Assembly (NCBI GenBank): GCA_032821775.1 | Contig: JAVLRN010000002.1 | Coordinates: forward strand, 1,922,001 to 1,986,000 | Direction of reading: 5' to 3' | Length of the DNA stretch: 64,000 nt | Origin: Sanguinoderma infundibulare | Taxonomy: Eukaryota > Basidiomycota > Agaricomycetes > Polyporales > Polyporaceae | Position numbers and translations under genes: made by a program | Part shown: positions 1 to 11,764 of the stretch, in pieces | Layout of the letters: every line of letters starts with the position of its first letter | Position numbering within the stretch: position 1 is the stretch's first letter | The notes under the pieces: generated by a model | The model's input: only the letters and a program-made list of their open reading frames with translations | Databases searched by the model: none | What the model was told of the DNA's origin: nothing

Positions 1-762
1 GGTCTTCCGCCTCCCAGTACGGGTCGTCACCTGGATAGAACGAGCGCCCCTCGACATTGAACTCGTCGCTGAATATGAGCTGCCACTTCTTGCCGGTGAC
101 GTAGTCGACCTTGGTGAGCGCCTCCTTTGGCGTGTCGCGGTCGATGAGGCCGCGCATGCCTGCGATGTCCGGGACCTGGCCGGACGCGTTTATCCCGCCG
201 TAGTTGAACCCACCCTTGTATGATTGTCTCATCTTCGTGTAGTATGCGACGAGCGGGTACCCGGCGCTGGACGATGAAACGGCGATGTCAGCCGGGAGCC
301 CCTCAAATAGACATCGAGGGGTGTGCGTACAAGAGAATGAGGATGCTCGACGCGAGGATGAACAAACAGCCGAAATTTGCAAGGCCCCGTAGGGTCAGTA
401 TGTTGCCGCGGTGTGTCTGTGGATCCGGATTGTGGAGCCGGTCGTCCTCCTCTGGACCAGTGTACACATCCGAATACATAGTGGACGCATACTGCAGAAC
501 AGATATGAGCAGAATGAGGGCATGCGCAACGAAGCGCAGCGAGCGCACCTTGTCTGATATCAAGGAGTGGGTCGCATCGCTCCCAGTAGACTGTCATTGC
601 CACGTTAGACAAGATGCAGTGGGAGCACATGCAGCGGTTGCGCACCAACGAAGAGTATGTGCTATCCGGGGCCGACCGTGGAGGTTGTGCGTAAATCGGG
701 CGAGGTCGTTGTGTCTTGCGCCCAGTCGGCTCGGGGGAAAGGAGGTTGGAAGTCGAGTCCAT
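1..762 (-). CDS. KRE6: KRE6/SKN1-like beta-1,6-glucan synthesis protein, N-terminal part, runs off the left edge
   Basis: This is the 5' part of a type II membrane protein of the KRE6/SKN1 family (GH16-like fold), which works in the secretory pathway on cell-wall beta-1,6-glucan. My exons on the minus strand are 762-549, 451-331 and 266-1. The 267-330 intron has a CTGAC branch point and its removal restores the reading frame. The joined protein shows [11 protein letters not shown], then one membrane anchor ([20 protein letters not shown]), then [20 protein letters not shown] and the family hallmark [20 protein letters not shown]. The catalytic domain lies outside the window. The first exon and its ATG at 762 are less certain, because the N-terminus varies in this family and another small intron could be present. 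The family call is firm. Confidence 0.85.
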
Positions 763-2215
763 CTCCTATTCAGGTTTGTTCGAATAAGTTGGCCGTACGC
801 TAAGAGGAAGAAGGAACATGTAGAGACAGAGAGCGAAGAGGAACAGATGGTGATGGTTGTGTTATAGATCCGGCGTGGACATGCATGGGGAGGGGGATGA
901 GGGAAAAGGGGCTCCATGCACTCCGAAAGCTGTTCCGTCTATCGATCCTTCGATCAACAGGAGCGCTGCCTCGAGCAGTCTGATGTGACGAATTACAATG
1001 CCGTTCAGTACAGGGAGAACCGGCACAGGACTGGACGAGTGCTACGATAGCATTCAAGGCGACCTCGTCACCAGCATCTTTAACAAAATCCCGGATCGGA
1101 GGGCATGAATAATGCACTTCGCATCCGACAAAGTGTTCGGACATACCTTCGACTGCAATCATTCATGGAGCATCACTTCCAAGTTCAAGCCGTGGGGAAG
1201 CGAGCTAATAAGTTTCAGGCGGTGAATTGGAAGTCTCGCCGTGTTGGAACATTTTTCCCTGAGTAACGGCACTGGCGAGCCCTATTCGAACGGTCAGTGC
1301 CTACATCAGTGCAATTAGGGGCATTTTACCTTGCTATATACTGAGACCGATCTGGGTCGACCCCGAAGAAGAAAGACGATGGTGACATTTGCTGGCGGTG
1401 CGGCCTTGCGAATGGATGTGCTCATTGCACTGCATTTCTCCACGGAGTGCTGTGAAGCTGCATACACTGTAAGATGTATAGGGGGGTTGCCTAACGCCTT
1501 ATACGGATACTGTCCGAGTCGGCCCTCCCCTGCCTCGCTAGTAGGTTTGGTCGTTGATGAGTCGGTCCTTGTCGCTGATCCCAACAATCTACATGGAAAA
1601 ATATATCGTCGGCACGCAGGGGGGGTGAGATATGATTGAATCGAGCATCCACTCACCTGTATACTGCGTTCTAGTAATCGTGACACCTGCGTCCGTCGAT
1701 AGTGCCATTTCCCAACACCCCCGCCCTGCTGTCATTCTTTGCCGGCCTCATGCCGTATTAAACAGCCTTCATAATCGCCTCTAGTTTGTCATTGTAAAAG
1801 CATTGTACCAAGTATTAGGGGGAAGGAGGCTCGTTCGGAAGTCATTGTGACGTGGACGGGTGCAAATATTGCATCCAATTCATCGGCAAATCCCAGCCCA
1901 TTTCCCACGTGTCGTTGAGCCGTCAAAGCTCCCGGGAAATGCCGAGCTTCGAAAGACTCACATTGTTGGGCGTCTGAGTCTCTCTCCGCCATCATTTGTC
2001 CCCGTCGTCTCGAGCTATGCAGCACTCAGTATATGAGTCTGCACAACGCAGTACAAGCTCATTTTTAAAGGTATGCATACGCGGGCGTGCTTATAATCTT
2101 CAGCTAACATAGGGGTCTCCCCGCTAGCAGGCCACCCGGGCTCCCCTTTAGTGAAACATCCCGGGCCTCACCGCCCTCTACTTTGCGGCAATCCTCGTCA
2201 AATCAGGCACCACAT
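763..2215. other. Intergenic, no gene recognised
   Basis: Open frames here are short, overlap antisense to each other and show no recognisable domain. It presumably holds the divergent promoters of the KRE6-like gene (minus) and the F-box gene (plus). I see no repeats or RNA gene. Confidence 0.5.
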
Positions 2216-4208
2216 ATGGAGCACCGAGCTCAGACAATTCTCGAAGACATCCGACAGGCGAATGCGTGCGCAGAGACGTGCAACTAGTTCGTAACCCGCT
2301 GCCTCCTGGCATACGTCTTTTCTAATTTCTGTCATGATTTGCACAACTCGTCTAGCGGTGCGGTGAGTACAATTTTCTTGTGACTGGTCTTCATGTTATC
2401 AATGAGCTACTTTGCAGATACGTGACGCTTCTCCCACCCTGGTCATAGCCCTCCGAATGCTTCAGGATCTGCACAACCGTTTTCGACCCGTAAACAGGCT
2501 GCCGCTGGAAATCCTCGCCCGCATCTTCTCCCTTGTGCCTCGGCAGATCCTGTGGAGAGAGGGACAGCTCGTCCCCTTCTGTTCACCGTGCATAATGCAC
2601 ACAGAGGACCTCGTGCCGGTTGTCGCCACTTGTCGTCGCTGGTACAACGTCGCCCAGCAAACGCCCTCCCTGTGGTCAACTGTCTTCGAATCGAACTATG
2701 ATGAATCGGAACCCGACTATTTCGGACCAAGCTACCGGGTCTTATCACGCGGATACCCTCACTACTTGCACCTGTGCCCTACCGATTCTCCGCTCAATGT
2801 CTACCTCATCCATTCTCTCAGTGCGAGTACAATATCACTGCTACGGGACTCAGGGGCGCGCGTACGGCAACTGTACGTCGAATCTTTCTATGGCGATGCC
2901 ATTTTCGGTGTGTTGGAGCACTTGACTCAGCTCGAGCACTGTGCGATTCACCTCTTTAACATGAGCGATCTGTCCATCCCCGAAATCCCCATGCTCTTCC
3001 CTCAGCCGTGTCCCCGGCTCCGAACGCTCGCGCTTTACGCAGTGCACGTACTGCCTGTGTCCACCCGCCCCGCACACTATCCCGTCCTGACCCACCTCTT
3101 CATCTGTGCCGATAACCACCGCCATGCGCGATACTCCTTCCTCGACCTCCTCTCCCTTCTCGCAAGTTGCCCCAAGCTCTGCACGCTTCACCTGATGGAC
3201 TTCGCGTGCTCCAGCCAGGACAAGACGGCAAGAAACTGGAAGGGTGGCCCCATCGCGCTCCCCCATCTCCAGCGGTTCTCGATCGTCGACCGGTTCCGCC
3301 GTCATGAACGCGCTCATTTCCGCGAGATGCTCCTCTCGCAATACGTCGCGTTCCCGCCGTCCTGCGTGCTCCGCGTTGTTGAGGCGCTCCCATCGGAGGC
3401 AGCGTTGTGCCTCCGCTTGATGGGTGTGGACGGCGGCGACGGTCGCTCTGGGCGGTTCAGCATCCGCATGTTGCCGCACATTTTGGAGACGGAGACCCGC
3501 CGCTACGTGTGTATGCTGCAGATAGTGGAGACCAGCTCTGCCGACGGTGCAATCGACAGCATCGACACACGCAAGTATGCCGCGTTGGATGTGAGGTTCC
3601 AATCTGAGGGTGCTGGCGCGCTTTCCGGCGAGATCGCCTCCATCGCCTCAACGTCTGCGTTCAGGAGCGTGCGCGCGCTCTGGGTCAAGCCCCGCTCGGA
3701 ATGGATTCTGGCGGTGGACGAGGAGGGCGGGAAGCCGTTTCTCTCGCACCTTTCTCGCCTCGAGACCCTCGTCATCCGCCGCACTCCGCCATCTGAGCGA
3801 GTATGGAAGCCGTACGTGAGCTCTGTGGAGCTCGTCCGCGCTCTTGATGCCCCGGCCCCAAATGCGCTAACGTCTGAAGTGGCTTGTCCTGCGCTTCGCG
3901 CGTTGCGCATCGATTGTCTATCCGAGGACCAAGCCGCGGACGTGCAGCGCATCGCGGCGTCCCGCGCGACAGCCGGGCATCCCATCTTGTCGTTGGTCAT
4001 TGGGTCGTGGGTGGACGACGACGACGGCAGTTACAATGTCCTCGAGTTCGACGCTTTCGGGGGGGAGATCAAGGTGCGGGATGAAGTTGAGGGCTCGGGT
4101 TCTAGTAGCCCGCTACTGGACGAGCATGGGCTGTGGTTGGCAGGACTTTCGGATGTGTGTCTGGACGACAGCGAATGCTGCCAGTGGTCCTGGCCGAGTT
4201 GGAGGTGA
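2216..4208 (+). CDS. F-box protein with leucine-rich-like C-terminal region
   Basis: Predicted F-box adaptor, which would link a substrate to an SCF ubiquitin ligase through Skp1. The F-box core is VNRLPLEILARIFSLVP, about 55 residues into the model, followed by VVATCRRWYNVAQQTPSLW. The remaining 500 residues are irregular leucine-rich stretches, as in the large agaricomycete F-box family. The long exon (2418-4208) has no in-frame ATG before the F-box context. I therefore place the start at 2216 and join exon 2216-2286, a 7-nt exon 2356-2362 and exon 2418-4208. Both introns (69 and 55 nt) keep phase and give a helical leader (ILEDIRQANACAETCNYGA). Predicted length is 622 residues. The F-box is solid. 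The 5' micro-exon model is an inference, and the alternative is an internal start at the ATG near 2459. Confidence 0.8.
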
Positions 4209-4648
4209 GGGGCAGCCTCACCAGTTTCGAATTGTAAGTGCGTACCTCTTCCTCACGAGACGGCGGCTGTGTACGAGGAACGCTGACAGGTATATATATA
4301 GCAGAACGTGGACTAGTCCCTGGAAGACTAGGACCTAGGTCTTCCCGTTGGCCTAGTGTATAGTATGTTGGGTATTCCTATGACGTATGTCCCATCTTGT
4401 CTCCTCAGAGTCACGACGAAACGGATGGCCCTTTGTTCTATCTCATGATGAGTACATAGCCGCGTAATGACGTCGATGCTGTTCAATTCAAACTCATAAT
4501 CATAGGCTCGATGAATGGAAGTACCTTCTCGCTTGTCCGGTCACACGAGGCATATAATTCAGAAAAACTTGTGGCGTGATGCCTCGAAAAAACATACATA
4601 GGTACCCCGCAGTACATAGCTCCACAACTCGGCCCATTCCCAGCCACG
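4209..4648. other. Intergenic between F-box gene and ICMT-A
   Basis: No coding sequence is supported. A short TA-rich run (near 4290-4302) follows the F-box stop. The stretch immediately upstream of 4649 should contain the ICMT-A promoter and 5' leader. Confidence 0.4.
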
Positions 4649-5434
4649 ATGAGCTCCCTCCTCGACGCTCCTCTCTTGAAGATACCGCTGCTCCTTGCGC
4701 ATGTCTTATGCACATACCAGGGTATGACCCCTCCGAACACAGCGACCCAGGCGCCGCCGAAGAGTGTCGAGTCGTCTCCGACAAGCTCCGTGGTCGAGGT
4801 CCTGAGCACATGCGCCGCTATCACGTCCAAGGCGCGTCTGTTCGAGTATGCGCTCTTCCCGACACTGACATTCACATTCTAGTTCCTTCTTTGCGGTGCT
4901 CCTCTTGCAGAGGTTGCGGTCCTTCTCGCCCAGCAGCATCCCGGATCGCCCCTCTCCAGCGCCATCCTCAGCGTCTTGCTCCCGAATTCGCCGAATGCGT
5001 CGCTGAGCCTCACCCTTACGTCCCTCGCGGGGTGCTTGCTCGGGATTGCGGGAGGCTCAGGTCGAGTGTGGTGCCATCGCGCCCTCGGCCGCTTCTACGT
5101 CTGGGACATGGTGATCTTTGACCGCCACAAGCTGGTCACCACCGGCCCGTACTCGATCGTCCGCCACCCAGGCTACACCGCCTTCATCCTGCTCCTCTGC
5201 GGGAACATCCTTTTGCTGGCGAGCAGAGGGTCGTATTCCACGGAGGCGCGGTTGTGGGACTCCGCGTTGTGGAAGATGGTGACGGGTTTGGTGGTCGGTT
5301 ACTTGGCCTGGGTGGGGGCGACCCTTTGCTGGAGGACACCGGACGAGGATGTGATGTTGAGACGGGAGTTCGGTGCAGACTGGGATGAATGGGCGAGGAA
5401 GACGCGGTACCGTCTTGTGCCTTATGTGTACTGA
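4649..5434 (+). CDS. Isoprenylcysteine O-methyltransferase family protein, paralogue A
   Basis: ICMT/Ste14-type integral membrane enzymes methylate the carboxyl group of C-terminal prenylcysteines on CaaX proteins (Ras-like GTPases, fungal pheromones) at the ER, using S-adenosylmethionine. Exons are 4649-4831 and 4883-5434, 244 residues. The second half carries the family core: VWCHRALGRFYVWDM, LVTTGPYSIVRHPGYTAF (the RHPxY element), a hydrophobic hairpin, then the C-terminal EDVMLRREFGADWDEWARKT and a terminal VPYVY. Exon 2 is exactly 552 nt, the same as in paralogue B (13114-13665). The single intron sits at the same place and phase as in paralogues B and C but begins GC rather than GT. The stop lies 45 bp from the stop of the opposing HET gene. 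If the GC donor is not used, the gene is non-functional. Confidence 0.85.
4832..4882 (+). other. Probable GC-AG intron of ICMT-A
   Basis: The exon ends TCCAAG and the intron starts GCGCGT. It ends CATTCTAG after a CACTGAC branch point and is 51 nt long. The homologous introns of paralogues B (13049-13113) and C (16897-16957) start AAG|GTGAG at the same codon. No GT donor nearby gives the right phase into exon 2. Confidence 0.65.
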
Positions 5435-5479
5435 TCTGTCGGAGTGTGATACCATGCATGCACAGTCACGCAACGACCG

Positions 5480-7622
5480 CTAGTGACTTTGACTGTTTTC
5501 TTCGCGTCCCAGTAATCGCGCCCGAAATCCTCGACGTCGATAGGCTGGCCGAAACTCGATTGAAGAAAACCACGAGAAAGCGCCGCCTGGTTTCCGGGCT
5601 TGGGGATACGGGGTTATGAGAAAGGTTCTGCAATAGTTGTTAGGATAAACCGTGCGCTTGTAGGAGGACACAAGGCCTACATGCTCATCGTTCTTCGACT
5701 CTCCTTTATACGCCATGTTAACAATCAACGTATGCATCGGATTGATAGGACACGGCGAAAACGACAGTGTGAGCGAATGACGGTCCAGGAAAGCTTGCGA
5801 ATCCTCGAACGTCCTCGTCCGTCCGTCCCACTCGCAAATATGGTCCTCGGGGCATTGGTGCTCCGGCTGCACGGTAACAGGTGCGAGCGGTCGGTCGCCG
5901 ACGTGGTAGAAGTGGACGGTCGCCCAATGCTGTCCAAATTGGTCTGGTGGCGACGACTGCACGCCGTCCGTTGAGTCGAGACATAAGCCGAAGAGCACGA
6001 CGATGCGGTCGGTGACGTCGAGCGCGTACTGGCGCTGTTTAAATGTGAGAACCATGGGCAGAGACGACGAGTGTCCCTCGCGCGGACGACGGTGCGCCAG
6101 GAGGTTGTCGACGGACTCGAGCTCCCACTGCTCGGGCGGCCGCTTTTCATGTTGCAACAACCCCATCATTCCGCTTTTCGCGAATCGAAAAGGCATGGAC
6201 ACGCTCCCGCCCGTCAGCGTATGCATCGGAACAGTAGTCGCAACCCCGGGGGAAGGGCGGTGCGCGATGTAGATCTCGCGCCACTCCGCAGTGACAGGCC
6301 GCCCTGGTTCAACGAGCAGGTTATCGCCCTCGAAACCCTCGAAGAGAATGAGGCGCTGGATGGCCCAACCGTTGTGCCAGCCAGTGTGGTAGAGCGTTCG
6401 CAGTGGGTGGGAGGTGGTGGTGCACGGGACAAGGATGAGTCCGACGGGGGCTAGGATGGTGGATTGCAACCAGAACGGGATCGCGACTAGGAACATGGAA
6501 GTCTCGACGACAGGGAGGCGTGCGCGGACGCCGTAGGGCGTGATGGTGAATTCGGGGATCATGCCAGGCCCTGGAGGAGAAGAAATGCTGCTCTGCCGGA
6601 TACCAGTGAGTACTATAGGACGTGGGTGGAGACCACAGAATACACACCGCCGTAGGATGCGCGTAAACAAATGTACTAGCTCCAGCGAAGTCCTTCGGAG
6701 AGCTGGCGAGAAGGTAGGAGCTCGTATCCGCGTGATACAGTTCGTCGTAGTCATGATCAGGGTCGGCATGCAGGCCTTGCCCGAACTCGAGAAGCCAAGG
6801 GAGCAGATCGCGCTTTCCCCAGAGAAACAGCGACGTGTCCGTCGACCGCTTCATGAGCTTCTCCTGCAACCTGTAAAAGGCCTGCCGTCCCTCGCCGTAC
6901 AGCGTGGTCATGTTGATCGCAAAGATGCCCATCAGACAGTACGCTTCGTCCTCGACCCGTGTCGTCTCGCGCTGGGAGGCCCATGCCATGCGCTCGATGA
7001 CGGTGACGCTGGAAAGATCGGTTTCCTTACGTAGGACGGAAGCAGGGATGCCTGTTGTGGCCTGTATGACGTCCGCCAGATCAGCCTTGGAGCCTAGGAT
7101 CTCCCAGTCCCCAGAGAGGAAGATCAGGAATGAGGGTGCAATGAGCTCTTGCAGCGTCCAGCCCCTCCGATGCCATCGGCTGTTCCGGAACGCGAAGTAG
7201 TCACCGATTGACATCCCGTCGGAAGGTACATCTCCGAGGAATGCATAGCACACCTCTGCGAGGGAGTAGTACTGGTACATGGAGTTGATGGCCTCGGAGA
7301 GTTCAGAGCTGCTGGACTTGTCAATGCAGCAGGTGTCGTTCCAAATCCACTTGTAGCCATGACGCTCGGCGATGATGCAGGACTCGCGGATCTTTGGAGA
7401 GGCGTAGTCGCGGGGGTTCGTACTTCTCGTGGAAGCCTTGAAGAAACGAAGGGCGGTGCGCTTAAAACCGCTGGCGGAGGACAGCTCGCGAAGCTTCTGG
7501 ACGTCTTGGAAAGACATCTCCTGACCCCCCCAGACGTGGGACAGGATGGCGTAGCCCCCGGGAACGCTCTCGGGAGAGGGGAAGTAGTGTAACTCGGCCC
7601 TGTCCGTGCTGAGCAACCACAT
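5480..7622 (-). CDS. HET-domain protein 1 (heterokaryon-incompatibility-like)
   Basis: Exons 7622-6648 and 6592-5480, split by a 55-nt phase-0 intron, give 695 residues. The N-terminal HET domain shows its three conserved blocks: GGYAILSHVWG, NDTCCIDKSSSSELSEAIN and RWHRRGWTLQELIAP. HET domains are known from fungal non-self recognition and can trigger cell death. There is no NACHT or WD40 region. A linker follows (RETTRVEDEAYCLMGIF, TLYGEGRQAFYRLQEKLM). The C-terminal half is conserved among the HET genes of this window: FTITPYGVRARL, WREIYIAHRPSPG, HWATVHFYH, CPEDHICEWDGR and LTLSFSPCPINP. The start is fixed by MWLLSTDRAELHYF, shared by all four full-length copies. It has about 45 more C-terminal residues than HET2. 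It converges on ICMT-A with 45 bp between stops. I see no damage. Confidence 0.9.
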
Positions 7623-8487
7623 GATGGAGGATCCTCTGTGTCTGTTGAATATCAGGAAAGGACCACGCGGGAGTCGATATGTACATACCACGGATTCCAG
7701 TGCTCCACCCAAATCCCACCTCCGCTGCCAGTTGTTGCACTGTAGGGCCGATTACCAGGCTGGTGTTCGTGGAGCTAAGTCTTCAGAGAAGGAGACTGAA
7801 GCAGCAAGGTCACTGTACGAGGTTTCAGTAAAGTCCAAGAAATCAAGAAATCCTAGTGCAAAGTACTAACAAAAGGATTTGAACTTGGGACGTGAGTTGA
7901 AGGCGGGTAATGCTAAGAATCTCAGTCCCTCCGTCACATGACCTATCTGTTAGACGCAAGGACGGTTGCACACGCCACGCAACACCTCGCAACGATCATG
8001 GATCAATGTACTCACGGAACCATAGGAAGCACCGTACTTGCTAGATTGCCCGATGACGGACTTCAATTGAACACCGCGACTGTTGTGTACCTTGACTAGC
8101 GGGCTTTCATCGAGTTGGAGGGGCAGCCAGGCTGCACGCAGGGCCATGGAACTATGTGAGTTTTTCAAGATCAAGGGGAAAACGACAGAACGCACTCGGA
8201 TAAATTCGGCATAGAAAGAAGCGCCCGGTCGGCCCGGCAATAGCGCCGAAGTTCGCGTTGGAGGAGTGGACGAGTTGTCAACTCCCTGTTATTGGTGAGC
8301 TTGAAAGTGGATATCGGATATATCGTGTGACTGAGCACGGTGGTAAGGTATGTACATCAGGCAATTATACACTCATCGCGAAGAATATCAAACCCGTATA
8401 ATGATCGTATCGTAAACCCAACATTAGCTGAAAGTGCCGGCAGCGGCAGGTATCGTAAGTACCACAATTCGCACGGAACGTCAAGAC
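7623..8487. other. Intergenic between HET1 and HET2
   Basis: No gene is supported. In particular, no ICMT remnant is visible where one would face HET2. A tRNA-like patch near 7865-7960 was examined and rejected. Confidence 0.5.
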
Positions 8488-10363
8488 TTATCGCTCCTGG
8501 TAGTGCATGTCCACGACCAGCGTGTCTGCAGGGTTGATCGGGCACGGCGAGAACGAGAGCGTCAGGGAGTGGTGGAAGGAAAAGTACGAAGAGTCGAACG
8601 ACTTCCTCCGGTTGCCCCACTCGCAGATGTGGTCGCTCATGCATTCGTGGTTCGGGATCGCCGATGAGGGCGCGTCGCCATATGGCTTCACCGTCGCCCA
8701 GTGCGGGCCCAGCTCCCCGTTCTGGCCAGAAAAGGGACAACGCCCAAAGGAGATGACGAGGTATCCGCCGTACCCGTCACGGAAGATGAACCTCATCGGT
8801 GTCGACCCGTTCCACACTGGAGGCACCTTCGTCACGGACTCGAGCGTCCACTTGGCTCGGGTGAGCGCTTGGAACGCCTGCTTCGGGATACGGAACGGGC
8901 CCGAGAGGCTGCTTCGGAGGAGAATGCGCGGGTTGCTGGGCGTACGGGGCGGGGGCCGATGAGTAATGTAGATGTTTCGCCACTTGAGCGAGATGGGCTT
9001 CCCTCGGATGCGGAGCTCCTCCATGTTCTGCGGAAGTCGTACGAGGCGCAGGACGTGGATCGACGTCTTGTCTCTACAGCCGGTATGGTAAAGCGGTCTC
9101 GACGGATCTGGGGAGTTCGGGCACAGGGTGAGGACCAAGCCCAGAGGAAACTGCTTCTTCCCTTCTGTAACGGAGCACAGGAGGATGGCGATAAGTGTGC
9201 GAGGGTTCACCTTCAAGACCTGAACGTGGGCGTTGATACCGAATGGGGTGATAGAGAAGGTCGGGATCGCGTCTTGCCAAGAGAGGGTCTTCGCCTTTGC
9301 CGCACGAAGGGGATCAGAACCGCTGGACTGGAAACGATGTGTGAGAAGGCAGAACGGGCCAAAGAAGAGCAAGCCTCATACTTACATTCCTCTTGTGCAA
9401 AATGAGAGCCGAGTGCGGGGGAGCGAATGACACAGCGTTAGAGACGTGAAAGGCGTGCGGGGAATCGGCAAGGAGGTGGTAGTTCGCGTCTTCATGGTCG
9501 AGGGTCGAGTCACCAGAGCTGACGTTCAAGCTCGGCGTAGAGTACCCCCACGCCACCAGAGACGTGTCGACGAACTTCTTCATGATCTCCTCCTGTAGCC
9601 GGTAGAACGCCTGCCTGCCCTCGCCGTACAACGTCGAGATATTGATAGAGAATATACCCATGAGACAGTACGCCTCGTCCTCCACGCGCGTTGTCTCGCG
9701 GCCGGCCGCCCACGACATGCGCTGCGCAACGCTGATGCTGCTGAGCTCAACCTCCTTCCGAAGCACCGTCGCGGGCACCGTCGTGATCACCTCGAGCTCG
9801 TCCGCAAGATCCGCCTTCGAACCGAGCACAGACCAGTCACTTGAGAGGAAGAGGAGGAAGTCGGGCGCGATGAGCTCCTGCAGCGTCCAACCCCGCTTGT
9901 TCCACCGCGTCTCGCGGAAGCGCTGTTCCCAAACCCCACTCTTCTTGTTCGGTACGTCGCGAAGGTATGCGTAGCAGACCTCCGCCAGGGAGTAGTACCG
10001 ATACATCGAGTTGATAGCCTCGGAGAGCTCCGACGAGCTCGTCTTGTCGATGCAGCACGTGTCGTTCCAGATCCACTTGAACCCATGGCGTTCAGCGAGG
10101 ATGCAGCTCTCGCGGATCTTCGCAGACGCGAAGTCGCGGGGATTGAGATTCCGCGAGATGGGGGTGCGCTGATTGCGTGTGAAGAAGTTGACGGCGCGAG
10201 GTGCGATGCGTGCGGAGGCGCACTCCTCGCGGAGCCGCTGGATGTCCTGGAATGTTTGCTCCTCCTTGTCCCAGACGTGGGAGAGGATGGCGTAGCCTCC
10301 GGGCACATCCTCCGGAGATGCAAAGTAGTGGAGCTCCGCGCGATCAGTACTGAGAAGCCACAT
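8488..10363 (-). CDS. HET-domain protein 2
   Basis: Exons 10363-9386 and 9327-8488, with a 58-nt phase-0 intron (GTAAGT...TTCCAG), give 605 residues. It has the same architecture as HET1. The HET domain occupies roughly residues 15-170 (GGYAILSHVWD, NDTCCIDKTSSSELSEAIN, NKRGWTLQELIAP), followed by the linker block ETTRVEDEAYCLMGIFSIN. The C-terminal region has FSITPFGINAHV, LKWRNIYITHRPPP, LGPHWATVKPYG, DHICEWGNRRKSF and LTLSFSPCPINPADTL. It ends at HYQER. The copy looks intact in both exons. Unlike HET1 and HET3 it has no ICMT gene on its 3' side. A role in self/non-self recognition is inferred from the domain only. Confidence 0.9.
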
Positions 10364-11760
10364 GTGGACGAGAGAAGCTAAAATCGAGGTGAGCTCATCT
10401 CAAGGGAAATAGAGCATACGAGAAGCAATGGTTCAGAGTGAAAACGCACCGGAAGCGTGCGCACGCTCTAAAAGCACAGCGTGAAAGGCACGAAGATAGG
10501 CCTTTGAGAGCGGGTTCCTTGGAGAGACGAGTGGAGACTTGCGCGTCGCGGGGACGATAACGAAGGTGGGACAGGGAATGAGGGGACCCACACGTCCGAG
10601 GGAGAGTGCCCCGGAACGTAGTGAGGTTGAACTGGGACGCGACCCCACGGCCATTAAGAGAGGATCCGAACGGCGCTCAAGGTGTGGCTACGTCATGGGT
10701 TTAGCGTTGACATATGCGGAGAGAATTTCGAATAGTTTACAGACGTACAGCCAGTACGGCGGCGGCGCCGGACCTATTCGCGCCGCCCTGCCTGGACGGG
10801 GGATTCTCTACCCATGTCGGGCTGTGGTCCGACTCAGTTACGCAACAAGAAGCCAGGGGCGATGTATGGTATGCACCCGAGGAGCAAATCTCGCTACTCT
10901 CGCTACACGAGGAAGAAACCGGTCAGAACGACATGTTCGAACAGAAGACTGCAACCTGCCTAGTCAGGCCTGCCGTAAGGCACAAACCCTTGTAACAGAA
11001 CGCGGCGAGCGTTTCTGACGTCCAGCATAGTGGAAGGTCCAGGGCTTGAGCCGATTATAGGGTCCAAGGATCCAGGCGTCAAATGTGTCCCGGCTCAGAA
11101 CAGTCTCAGGCGGTCAACATATGACAGCTGTACTCCCTCCGACGCGTGGCAAGTACAACATGTGGCCGCACTTCGAGCGCAGCCTGTTCTGACCTTCGAA
11201 TTCTATGCATCAGTGTAATTAACTTTAGTATCCTCGGATCCACGTACCGCATAGCATCCTGCTGCGTGTTGCGGCTTCCTCGACAGTCGCCTTCTCTCGT
11301 AGCTTAGCAACCTGAAAGGACACTGTTCCGCTCGCCAATGGTGCGCATCGCTATATCGAAGTCCAGATGTTCATGACGAGGAGTGCCACAGTCGCCTCGC
11401 AATCGGATCTCAGCAACTTAAGTCAGATGGAGTTACAGTAAGCAGAACCTGTGAATGTACCCACTGTCTCTCCTGTGCGCGACCTTGTAAGGCGGGAAAT
11501 TGTTTCACGTCCGGAATGTGTCGGAAACCCGTGGTGACGGCGGTGGTGTGAGAGAGCTGGAGATCACTGCCACGAAGTCGAGACTCGGAATAGGAAACAT
11601 AGACGCTGAGCTGATTGATTAGTCAACTGCCAAGAGTAGTAATCGTGAGCCCGGCCGTTCAACGGCTGGTTTTCTTCTTCCGAGTCCTACGGCCGTGTAG
11701 TCTCCGATGCTCAACGTAAACCCTCTGAAATGCCGATGCCAATACCTGTTCTGTCAATCG
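10364..11760. other. Intergenic, no gene recognised
   Basis: Only short unsupported open frames occur here. The HET2 promoter should lie at the left end. Nothing repetitive or RNA-like was recognised by eye. Confidence 0.45.
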
Positions 11761-11764
11761 TACG

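Noticed and set aside
7865..7960. tRNA-like patch on the minus strand with GTTCAAATCC and an A-box-like TGACGGAGGGA
   Set aside because: The T-stem does not pair, the D-arm distance is wrong and no cloverleaf closes.
7623..8487. Searched for a fourth ICMT facing HET2
   Set aside because: No RHPxY or EWA-type motif in any frame. HET2 has no convergent partner.
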